From positions 1-7,760 of the forward strand of contig USSR01000319.1 in NCBI GenBank assembly GCA_900557355.1: a stretch of 7,760 nt of DNA, written 5' to 3'. The stretch's first letter is position 1, and every line of letters begins with the position of its first letter. Of this stretch, positions 1 to 6,721 are shown one piece after another. The notes under the pieces were generated by a model. The model was not told the origin of the DNA. It saw only the letters and a list, made by a program, of their open reading frames with translations, and searched no databases. This DNA is from an uncultured Bacteroides sp. (GTDB taxonomy: Bacteria > Bacteroidota > Bacteroidia > Bacteroidales > Bacteroidaceae). Position numbers and translations under genes: made by a program.

Positions 1-1
1 G

Positions 2-49
2 TCTATCAATCCATGGACTTATTGGACACAAGGTGTTGATTTGCATTGA
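2..49 (+). CDS. C-terminal end of an upstream gene, probably a FimB/Mfa2- or fimbrillin-like pilus protein (partial)
   Basis: Only the last 15 codons and the TGA stop (47-49) are inside the window, and the start lies upstream. The visible tail reads SINPWTYWTQGVDLH. It resembles the tail of the next protein (TINNWTYWFQPTDM): both have an I-N-x-W-T-Y-W core, a Q two residues later and a D near the end. In FimB/Mfa2-type and fimbrillin-type proteins the last beta strand often ends in such a tryptophan-containing motif, so I infer an upstream paralogue in the same operon. The gap to the next ATG is 3 bases, which suggests translational coupling. With so little sequence the family call is tentative. 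A chance open frame is possible but unlikely given the motif match and the spacing. Confidence 0.6.
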   Translation, partial: SINPWTYWTQGVDLH

Positions 50-52
50 TAA

Positions 53-1024
53 ATGGGAATTAAAAGACACATAAAGAAATACAAAATAATCCTTGCCGCT
101 TTTATAGTGGCAGGGATTACCGGTTGCGATGTCCTTCATGACGACCTTGATCAATGTGACCTCTTTCTAAAATTCCGATATGACTATAATATGGCAAATG
201 AAGATTGGTTCGCCGAACAGGTGGAAGAAGTAAAGGTTTTCGTGTTCGATACGCAAGGAAAATATATACAGACACTTACTGATAATGGCCATTCGCTAAA
301 AAGTCCGGACTATCGTATGCTGATACCCTATCGTTTGAAAGGCTGTACAGCTGTTGTATGGGCTGGAAAAACGGATAAATTCTATCAGCTTCCGACAATG
401 GATACAGGTGATCCAATAAATAAATTAACGCTGAAATATGAGCCGGAAAACAACATAAGTAACAACCATCTTGATGCATTATGGCATAGCGGTCCTCTAT
501 TAATGTTTTCTTCGGAAAATATCAGTAATACAGAAAATGTCAGCTTGGTGCGCAATACTAATGATATAACGATAGGCATTACGCGAGGAAATAATCCGGT
601 GGATGCTTCAAAATATGACATACAACTAATAACTGCAAACAATTTTTATGACTATAAAAATAATGTAGGTGAGAGCAGCAAGAATATAATTTACCATCCT
701 TGTTCAGTTGAAGAGGAAGACAGTAAGACCGCCCTACAAACCCGCCTCCATACTCTTAGATTTATTAAGGATGCTGATACGACTTTTTCTATCACCGAAA
801 AAGCGTCAGGAAAAACAATAGACATCGGAGGAAAAACAACTATAAACCTTATTGACTACCTGTTGATGAGCAAACCGAAAATGATGGGCGATCAAGAATA
901 CCTCGACCGCAGATACGAATGGGATATCAACATTCGAATCGGAGATAAGGAAGAGAATGGCTACATTGCATTAAGTATAACCATCAATAATTGGACCTAC
1001 TGGTTCCAACCAACAGATATGTAA
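53..1024 (+). CDS. FimB/Mfa2-family fimbrial anchor lipoprotein
   Basis: 323 residues. Residues 1-24 form a lipoprotein signal peptide: a basic N-region (KRHIKKYK), a hydrophobic core (IILAAFIVAG) and lipobox ITGC with Cys25 as the lipidated residue. The mature start, CDVLHDDLDQC followed by LFLKFRYDYNM and then VKVFVFDTQGKYI, is the pattern I recognise from the FimB/Mfa2 (Mfa2 Pfam) family. In Porphyromonas gingivalis these proteins anchor the pilus in the outer membrane and limit its length. The protein ends with an ITINNWTYWFQ strand shared with the tail of the preceding gene. No arginine-flanked linker separates the first strand from the rest, unlike the two lipoproteins downstream, which fits an uncleaved anchor (inference). 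The ATG lies 3 bases after the preceding stop, and the signal peptide begins exactly there, so the start is secure. The length is typical of the family. The exact subfamily is unresolved. Confidence 0.88.
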   Translation: MGIKRHIKKYKIILAAFIVAGITGCDVLHDDLDQCDLFLKFRYDYNMANEDWFAEQVEEVKVFVFDTQGKYIQTLTDNGHSLKSPDYRMLIPYRLKGCTAVVWAGKTDKFYQLPTMDTGDPINKLTLKYEPENNISNNHLDALWHSGPLLMFSSENISNTENVSLVRNTNDITIGITRGNNPVDASKYDIQLITANNFYDYKNNVGESSKNIIYHPCSVEEEDSKTALQTRLHTLRFIKDADTTFSITEKASGKTIDIGGKTTINLIDYLLMSKPKMMGDQEYLDRRYEWDINIRIGDKEENGYIALSITINNWTYWFQPTDM

Positions 1025-1045
1025 ATCGTTTTTTGAAACGGAATT

Positions 1046-3511
1046 ATGGCACGATTAAGGATGAATATAACTATCAACATAAAATTTTCGGCAAATATCC
1101 TGCTTTTGACAATGTTTGCCCTGTTTACTTACTCTTGTACAAAAGAGAACGAAGTAACAGGCGCACGTATTTACGAAGGAGAAAAGATACCGATGAGTAT
1201 TAAAATGGGAACGCGCAATGCTACCACCGACAAAGATGAAGTCATAAATTCCGTACGTGCAATTGTGTTTAATGACAAGAACGAGCTGGTATACAACGAC
1301 GTTTCTGATGCTTCCATAAATGTCGATAGCACATACACCGCTTCTATAAGAGCGGCACGGGGATATAACAACATTTATATCATCTGCAATGAAACATCGG
1401 AGCTTGCCGAAAAGCTCGCTGCTATTACACTGGAAAATGAAATAGAAAAAGTGACATTCTCTGCCGTAGGTATCGTTGCTCCTCCGCCCATGTATGGAAA
1501 TGTGGCACGTGCCTATGTGGAATCCCGCAGTGACGGAAAAAACGCCACAGTAACAATTAATAATATTAAAATGACGGAATTGCCTGTTAGCGTAACCCGC
1601 ATGGTATCCCGCATCAGCTTTACAGCTATTAAAAATATAACTAATCCGAATGAGGATTTCAAAGTAACCAAGCTCACTGTTAAAGTATGTCGTATGCCGG
1701 CCGCCACTCCTATAGAAGAAGGGCGGGCATATACGGAAGATATTTGGTCGGATGACCTTACGATATCAGGAACAGGCGAGCTTGACAAAAATGGCGATTA
1801 TATTATAAAAGATAATAACTATACTATTCCTGACACAGTGGATTTTATAACAATTCCTGCCACATATATTCCTGAACACTTGCTATCCCAACCTGAAAAT
1901 GCTTCTCAGGCAACCTACCTTAAGATTGACGCGCAGTGCGTACTTAAAAACGGAAGTTCTCAGGTGCTGAACTGCGTTTACCTCTTGAATATCGGTCAAG
2001 AGCCTCCCAAAAACTATAATCTGACACGAAACAACCATTATCAGATATACGCCACCATTACCGGTATGGGTGCAATGGGGTTATATGCGGAAATAGTGGC
2101 AATGGAGGAACATGATATCACCATCAACTGGAAACCTATCGACGGACTGGTCATAGTGAGTGACAAGGCAGCAGATTATGACGCGGTTGCCGATACATCC
2201 AGAAATGTGAATATCTGGAATGATGTCAGCGTTTATTCAGGTATACTGAAAGCATATCATTCGGAGACGGGATATAAGGATGTATTGTTCAAATATGGCA
2301 GCCTGATAGCCGTGCACAGCGGCACAAGTGCGGGTGAGGGTTTTATAGCTCCTACCAATGCCAGTGCATTGAACGATGTACTCTGGTATCCCGGTTCATA
2401 CGATCCCTTAAGCATCAGCGGGTGGACAGATATTCCCTACCTAAACACAGACGGAATTCCTGCAAATAACACCGTAGACCAAGTTAAAGCCGGGGTGGGA
2501 GATCCCTGCAAGTTGGCCGGACTTTCCGAAACCCAGATCAAGGCTCAAAACATTGTGGATAACGGGCAGTGGCACATGGCTACTCCGAATGAAAACCAAG
2601 CCCTGATAGCGGCATCGGATAACGAGAATAATTCATACGGTTATCCTTCTTTCCATTGGCTGCTTTCCCCGCATAACCGGTATAGAGACGCGGGCGGTGT
2701 ATCTCAGGGGGACCGTTCCAATGGATGGTATTGGAACGACGACGCTTCGGTATTCGAATTCTCCGGTAATTCATCGGGTGCAAGTTTCCAAAGTGGCAAG
2801 GACAGGCAAAGTGCCTATATGATTCGCTGCGTGCGCAATGAAATACCGGAAAGCAAGATGGAGGCGGGTGCCATCTCCAGTCCTACTTATCAGGGAACCG
2901 AAAAAGGTGTAAAAGCTTATTTCGGTATAAAATCCAATGTGCCTTATTGGACGGCAACGCTTGTCACGGGAGAAGGTGCGGGAACAGCGGAGCCTACTGA
3001 TTTCTCGTTCGCATCGGATGGCACCATCGTACATACGACCCACGGAAGCAATACGGAAAATATCCCTGTATACGTCAAACGTAAAGAAAGTGCTTCACCG
3101 CGTTCATTCAGAGTGAAGGTGGAAGGAGTCGGTTTGGACGGACAGACAAGGAGCATACTGCTCACCGTCTCGCAAAGCGGATATGATTTACGTGCTACTA
3201 CCGGATTAAGTAGTCTGGGTAATATATCTCAAACGGGAGGTACTTATACGGTGAGTATCCAGCTTACTCCGACGGATATCTCCATACCTGCCGGAAAACT
3301 GTTTTTGCAGGTTATTTATGGAGGCGTCCAAAAGTGTCTCAGTACTAAAGTGAATACTGAACCGAATACGTATAGTTATTCTGTCTCGATAGAAATTCCA
3401 GAGAACAGCAGTCCGAGTTCTATCAATCTTACTGTTAATATTCTACTGGCGAAAGATACCGGAGTGACAGTTCCTCTCGGCAGTCCGTCAATTACGCAAA
3501 ACGGCTACTGA
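1046..3511 (+). CDS. Large fimbrillin-like lipoprotein with FISUMP-like and BACON/Ig-like domains
   Basis: 821 residues. The signal peptide runs to about residue 30, with Cys31 (FTYSC) as the likely lipidation site; the lipobox is relaxed, as is common in Bacteroidetes. Residues 48-360 look like a type V pilin: a strand KIPMSIKMG, a possible maturation arginine (Arg57), the strand VINSVRAIVFN, then RMVSRISFTAI (185-195) and LLNIGQEPPKNYNLTRNNHY (313-332), a motif typical of Mfa1/DUF4906 proteins just before the last pilin strands. KDVLFKYGSLIAV (411-423) leads into a FISUMP-like domain at about 484-600, with Cys488, WHMATPNENQAL and YMIRCVRNEIP. Two Ig folds follow, about 618-713 (ends LTVSQSGY) and 714-821 (ends ITQNGY), both with BACON-like endings. 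I infer a tip or stalk adhesin subunit exported to the outer membrane. A second ATG at 1061 is possible, but 1046 gives a better basic N-region. The ligand is unknown. Confidence 0.8.
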   Translation: MARLRMNITINIKFSANILLLTMFALFTYSCTKENEVTGARIYEGEKIPMSIKMGTRNATTDKDEVINSVRAIVFNDKNELVYNDVSDASINVDSTYTASIRAARGYNNIYIICNETSELAEKLAAITLENEIEKVTFSAVGIVAPPPMYGNVARAYVESRSDGKNATVTINNIKMTELPVSVTRMVSRISFTAIKNITNPNEDFKVTKLTVKVCRMPAATPIEEGRAYTEDIWSDDLTISGTGELDKNGDYIIKDNNYTIPDTVDFITIPATYIPEHLLSQPENASQATYLKIDAQCVLKNGSSQVLNCVYLLNIGQEPPKNYNLTRNNHYQIYATITGMGAMGLYAEIVAMEEHDITINWKPIDGLVIVSDKAADYDAVADTSRNVNIWNDVSVYSGILKAYHSETGYKDVLFKYGSLIAVHSGTSAGEGFIAPTNASALNDVLWYPGSYDPLSISGWTDIPYLNTDGIPANNTVDQVKAGVGDPCKLAGLSETQIKAQNIVDNGQWHMATPNENQALIAASDNENNSYGYPSFHWLLSPHNRYRDAGGVSQGDRSNGWYWNDDASVFEFSGNSSGASFQSGKDRQSAYMIRCVRNEIPESKMEAGAISSPTYQGTEKGVKAYFGIKSNVPYWTATLVTGEGAGTAEPTDFSFASDGTIVHTTHGSNTENIPVYVKRKESASPRSFRVKVEGVGLDGQTRSILLTVSQSGYDLRATTGLSSLGNISQTGGTYTVSIQLTPTDISIPAGKLFLQVIYGGVQKCLSTKVNTEPNTYSYSVSIEIPENSSPSSINLTVNILLAKDTGVTVPLGSPSITQNGY

Positions 3512-3554
3512 TGTCCTCTCCTTGGATGAAAATTTGATAATAAACATATACGAT

Positions 3555-5846
3555 ATGAACCTAAGAACAAAATATAAAAGATATTTCCGGGCAGCCTGCA
3601 CCACCTTGCTGTTGCTGGCGTTCGTGGGCTGTGCAAAAGATAAACTGGTAGAGTACGGTCCCGGTGACGCTACCGGTAAGGTGGTTATGGTCAGCCTGAA
3701 AGTCGGTATTCCCCCCGCTGTAGAGCCTGCATCAACGAGCGGATATTCCGCCGCTAAGTCGCTTTTTAGGGATAGGAACGATTCCGGGTTGTCGTTTACA
3801 GTGGCTTTGGAACAAGGACAAGAACCACATGAGGTAACTACCCGGGTATCTGACGGCACGACCAAGTTACACAACCTTTGGCTTTTCCAATTCGATGAGC
3901 ACGGTTCCATTAAGGGAAATCCTCATAAACTGAGTGATGCAGTAACAGCCATAAATGATTTGATGACGATAGACGTCCCCCTCGTAGTATCAGAGAATCA
4001 AACCTTGTACCTGTTGGTATTAGGCCCTAAACTTAACTATGATATGAGCGGAGTGAGCACTCTTGATGAACTCAAGAATTGGAGTTTTGACTATCTTATT
4101 AATGTAGAAGGGCATACCCAATCGCTTATCACCGCAGATGATGAAGTACCGCTGGCCGGAGAAGTGTCAGGTGTCACTGTGGCGGACATCGACGGTGGTA
4201 AGCGTGGTCTGGTAGAATACAACAAACCGGCCGGGTTTGTAGGAGGCATCGAAATCGAGAGGTTGATGGCACGCGTTACCTTACGTTACAAGTTCGAGGT
4301 GGAAAATTACCGGTTACAAGGTTTGAAATTGCTGAATGTGAACAATACTATCCGGCTCACCAATCTTAAAAAAAATACCGATGCGGATACATACGCCACA
4401 TTTGAAATGGATCAGTTGGGTGAGCCCGATTCCAATGGCTATTACTCGGCAACATGGTATGTAGCGCAGAATCGGCAAGGGACGGTTACAACTATTCTAA
4501 GTGAAAGCCAGCGCTACTACAAAGTGGTCAATAAGGTGCCTTCAGGTGCTGCGCCGCCACTGGGCACGCAGATAGAGGCATGGGCATACCCTACTACCGG
4601 AACAAATGAATACGCGATCTACCAGATATATGTTGGGAATAATAACACCAATAACTTCGATGTGGAACCCAACCATTTTTATAATTTGCGTACTGCCATA
4701 AACGCAGAGATAAACTCGGCGAAGAACGATGAACGGATCAGGGCATATACCATCAGCCAGTATGTGGAATTTTTTTCCAGCCTTAACGTAAAGGCTTCTG
4801 GGGCGTCATTCAGCACCCTGTACAACAAAACGGGTGCCACTTATGACCTGGATGCAGCTTATAGTGTCCGCCCGATAGTTATACAGACTCAAGGAAGGAA
4901 AGTGGAAGTGGAAATATATACTGACGAAGATTGTACGCAGAGAGCCGATAAGGGAAGCAGTTGGCTCCTCCTGTCTTCCTCTTCCAACTATACGGATGCA
5001 TTCAATAATGTTAAAGAGCCATTGGATACCCGTGTTACGGCAAGTTCCATACTTCCCACTCAGGTGAAGTTTTATCTCTATAATAAGGAATACATTTATG
5101 ATGATGACGGCAAACTGGTTGACCCGGGTGAATCCGATAAATTAGGAAAGCGTTCTTTATACATTAAAGTAACTACTATGCCAGAGGGTGAAGGAGAAAC
5201 ATTGCAAACTTTCCATATATTCAGACTGGACCAGCGCCCGGCAGTATATGCCGGGGGGTTTGGGGGGGGGAGGGATTGGTGTTTTGGAGGAGAAAGAGAC
5301 ACTGACGGAAACTATACAATGGGATTGGTGCATGACAGACCGCAACGTAGTGTATACCAGTATGACGTATCATCGGGTAAAGTGGAATATGGTTACGATG
5401 GGATTGTGACAGCTGCTCATTCATACGGGACGGATGACGTGTATTATGGAAAAAACGCGACGGTAAACCTGGCCGAGAATATAAAGAACCTTACTTGGAG
5501 TGGTAATATACCTGTCCCGCAGAAAGATGCTTCCGGACATATATTGCTATATCAATATCAACACCCGGCTAGTACGTTTAGTGCAAGGGCTTGCTATGAT
5601 AAGAACCGGGATGAAGATGGAAACGGACGAATAGAAGGGGAGGAGTTAAAATGGTATTTACCGGCATCCAATCAACTGATTGGCCTCTATATCGGCAGTC
5701 TATTAGATGCCAGCAGCGGGCAAACAATTACAGAAGATGGAGGTACTTCTGCCAAAAGGTGGTATTACGGGCTTAACTCTTACTATAAGACTGAGGGTGG
5801 TGCAAGGTGTGTAAGAGACATCCCTCTCCCTTCCGTTACTTATTAA
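3555..5846 (+). CDS. DUF4906-like fimbrial lipoprotein with C-terminal FISUMP-like domain
   Basis: 763 residues from the ATG at 3555. An upstream in-frame ATG at 3522 would add an acidic 11-residue extension before the signal peptide, so I prefer 3555. The signal peptide MNLRTKYKRYFRAACTTLLL leads to lipobox FVGC with Cys26. Residues 41-400 resemble DUF4906/Mfa-type pilins: KLHNLWLFQFDEHGSIKG (104-121), IERLMARVTLRYKF (234-247), and IYVGNNNTNNFDVEPNHFYNL (358-378), the last being the pilin motif also seen in the preceding gene. The middle section (about 400-560) has beta-rich, Ig-like composition. The C-terminal domain (about 672-756) is FISUMP-like, with SARACYDKN, an EF-hand loop at 686-697, KWYLPASNQLIGLY and GGARCVRDI. 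A G9 run encodes Gly570-572, so a one-base slip would remove this domain. Probable outer-membrane pilus tip or accessory subunit; the ligand is unknown. Confidence 0.82.
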   Translation: MNLRTKYKRYFRAACTTLLLLAFVGCAKDKLVEYGPGDATGKVVMVSLKVGIPPAVEPASTSGYSAAKSLFRDRNDSGLSFTVALEQGQEPHEVTTRVSDGTTKLHNLWLFQFDEHGSIKGNPHKLSDAVTAINDLMTIDVPLVVSENQTLYLLVLGPKLNYDMSGVSTLDELKNWSFDYLINVEGHTQSLITADDEVPLAGEVSGVTVADIDGGKRGLVEYNKPAGFVGGIEIERLMARVTLRYKFEVENYRLQGLKLLNVNNTIRLTNLKKNTDADTYATFEMDQLGEPDSNGYYSATWYVAQNRQGTVTTILSESQRYYKVVNKVPSGAAPPLGTQIEAWAYPTTGTNEYAIYQIYVGNNNTNNFDVEPNHFYNLRTAINAEINSAKNDERIRAYTISQYVEFFSSLNVKASGASFSTLYNKTGATYDLDAAYSVRPIVIQTQGRKVEVEIYTDEDCTQRADKGSSWLLLSSSSNYTDAFNNVKEPLDTRVTASSILPTQVKFYLYNKEYIYDDDGKLVDPGESDKLGKRSLYIKVTTMPEGEGETLQTFHIFRLDQRPAVYAGGFGGGRDWCFGGERDTDGNYTMGLVHDRPQRSVYQYDVSSGKVEYGYDGIVTAAHSYGTDDVYYGKNATVNLAENIKNLTWSGNIPVPQKDASGHILLYQYQHPASTFSARACYDKNRDEDGNGRIEGEELKWYLPASNQLIGLYIGSLLDASSGQTITEDGGTSAKRWYYGLNSYYKTEGGARCVRDIPLPSVTY
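5253..5274 (+). repeat. G6-TTT-G9-A-GGG homopolymer tract inside the DUF4906-like gene
   Basis: Six Gs (5253-5258), TTT, nine Gs (5262-5270), A, then GGG (5272-5274). The reading frame passes through as Gly-Gly-Phe-Gly-Gly-Gly-Arg. Losing one G would shift the frame to a TGA at 5407-5409; gaining one G would shift it to a TGA at 5303-5305. Either change deletes the C-terminal domain. The tract also fits the G3N1-7 quadruplex pattern on the coding strand. It is by far the longest G run in the window. Confidence 0.9.
5610..5645 (+). other. EF-hand-type calcium-binding loop encoded in the C-terminal domain
   Basis: Residues 686-697 of the DUF4906-like protein read DEDGNGRIEGEE. This matches the 12-residue EF-hand loop: Asp at positions 1 and 3, Asn at 5, Gly at 6, Ile at 8, Glu at 9 and Glu at 12. 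It lies between the first conserved cysteine (Cys680) and the KWYLPA motif. The match is seen directly. Calcium binding is inferred, and no second EF-hand is visible, so this would be a lone, dockerin-like or structural site. Confidence 0.6.
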
Positions 5847-5848
5847 TG

Positions 5849-5880
5849 ATAAAATGAAAATATAAAGAATAAAATGAAAA
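5849..5880 (+). repeat. Duplicated start-region sequence with a decoy ATG
   Basis: The 12-base sequence ATAAAATGAAAA occurs at 5849-5860 and again at 5869-5880. The second copy holds the real start of the secreted FISUMP-like gene (ATG 5874). The first copy has an ATG at 5854 that opens a three-codon frame ending at TAA 5863-5865. The region is very A-rich with no clear Shine-Dalgarno sequence, as is usual in Bacteroides. It may be a small tandem duplication of the initiation region. Confidence 0.6.
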
Positions 5881-6662
5881 GAATAACTGTCATAATCTTC
5901 GCATCCCTTTTTATCTTGCTAAAGGGATATTCCCAGACAATAGAAGTCTATGAAGATTTAAGAGGAAACAAGTATGCGGCTATTAATTCGAAAGATTTGC
6001 CTAAACAAAGGATCAGAGATAAAAGTGCTGTCTTTTATAACAACATTCAATTATACGAGTACACCTCGACTGGTCAAAATACGAATCCTATTACCGATAG
6101 TGAGGGCAACCCTGTTTATACAGACAGGATTATCCGGCATATAGATAGCATGTCTGAGGCAGGCAAAATCAATAAGACTGTATCTGCATTTTTTATAGTC
6201 TCTCCGGATATCGTATATAGCGATGGCAATGATAGCGAGGGAAAAGACAGTGGAACGCAAACAATGAATTGGGCTACGGCAAATGGCTATCTTGCTACGG
6301 CAAACAGTAATAGTTATAGTACGGAGAAGAATATTGCTGTTCCCAAGGGATGCGCAATGTATCGGGGGAAAGACGGTCAGGACGCTCCGGGAACATGGCG
6401 GATACCTACACTGCGTGAAGGAAGCCTGATTATGATTTATTATAAGGAATTAGAGGCCACAGCTACCCAAGGTACCGATTGTAAAGCATTTGCCTTATCT
6501 GACATAAAACCAACCACCTATTGGTTAGCGACGGAAAATACAACTTCTTCTCAAGCATGGTCAATGACAATTTATCCTGATGCGACAAGAGTGAAATATA
6601 AGTCTGCCAGAGATCTCAAGGCAAGCTCCTATTATCTCCGTTGCATCCGGGATATTCCATAG
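5874..6662 (+). CDS. Secreted protein with FISUMP-like C-terminal domain, probable pilus tip or accessory subunit
   Basis: 262 residues. Residues 1-20 form an ordinary (type I) signal peptide: MKR, a hydrophobic core IIFASLFILL and likely cleavage around GYSQ. There is no lipobox cysteine, unlike the three lipoproteins before it, so the mature protein would need another way to reach the surface. Residues 21-130 match no family I recognise. The C-terminal part (about 155-262) is FISUMP-like: KGCAMYRGKDG (Cys160), GTWRIPTLREGSLI, TTYWLATENTTSSQAWSMTI and YYLRCIRDIP (Cys257). The W-R-I-P-T, Y-W-L-A-T and R-C-I-R-D signatures parallel the last domains of the two preceding proteins, but the pilin-like N-terminal domains are missing. 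The gap to the preceding gene is 27 bases, so it is very likely cotranscribed. A tip adhesin role is inferred from context and not visible in the sequence. Confidence 0.78.
   Translation: MKRITVIIFASLFILLKGYSQTIEVYEDLRGNKYAAINSKDLPKQRIRDKSAVFYNNIQLYEYTSTGQNTNPITDSEGNPVYTDRIIRHIDSMSEAGKINKTVSAFFIVSPDIVYSDGNDSEGKDSGTQTMNWATANGYLATANSNSYSTEKNIAVPKGCAMYRGKDGQDAPGTWRIPTLREGSLIMIYYKELEATATQGTDCKAFALSDIKPTTYWLATENTTSSQAWSMTIYPDATRVKYKSARDLKASSYYLRCIRDIP
6273..6304 (+). repeat. 11-base direct repeat in coding sequence, 21-base period
   Basis: GCTACGGCAAA occurs at 6273-6283 and 6294-6304, exactly seven codons apart, within the secreted FISUMP-like gene. It encodes ATAN-GYL-ATAN-SNS, a small in-frame peptide duplication. 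Slippage here would keep the frame and only change length. Confidence 0.7.
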
Positions 6663-6672
6663 AATAGAAATA

Positions 6673-6680
6673 TAAGTTTG
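6673..6680 (+). promoter_or_regulatory. Possible Bacteroides -7 promoter element
   Basis: TAAGTTTG fits the Bacteroides -7 consensus TAnnTTTG. It lies in the 59-base gap before the DUF4469-like gene, about 42 bases upstream of its ATG, so a start site near 6687 is plausible. I do not find a good TTTG at the -33 spacing. It could give the last two genes separate transcription from the pilus genes, but an isolated 8-base match in A+T-rich DNA is weak evidence. Confidence 0.3.
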
Positions 6681-6721
6681 CTCATTCATTTACAAAAGAT
6701 ACAAAATAACTGATCAATCAA

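Noticed and set aside
1027..1040. Small hairpin CGTTT-TTTG-AAACG between the anchor and the 821-residue gene
   Set aside because: Only 5 pairs and no following T run, so not a convincing terminator; the genes on either side appear cotranscribed.
991..1203. 70-residue + strand open frame spanning the junction between the anchor and the 821-residue gene
   Set aside because: It runs out of frame through the end of one real gene and the signal peptide of the next; its basic, low-complexity composition looks like a shadow.
3512..3554. Promoter in the 43-base gap before the DUF4906-like gene
   Set aside because: AAAATTTG lacks the TA of the Bacteroides -7 consensus and no -33 element fits; cotranscription is simpler.
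3488..3910. 140-residue open frame on the - strand across the start of the 763-residue gene
   Set aside because: It overlaps the signal peptide and lipobox of the + strand gene and shows no domain or start context of its own.
5096..5424. Cluster of overlapping open frames on both strands around the G tract
   Set aside because: They share the DNA of the long, well-supported DUF4906-like gene and are low-complexity products of the G-rich stretch with no recognisable domain.
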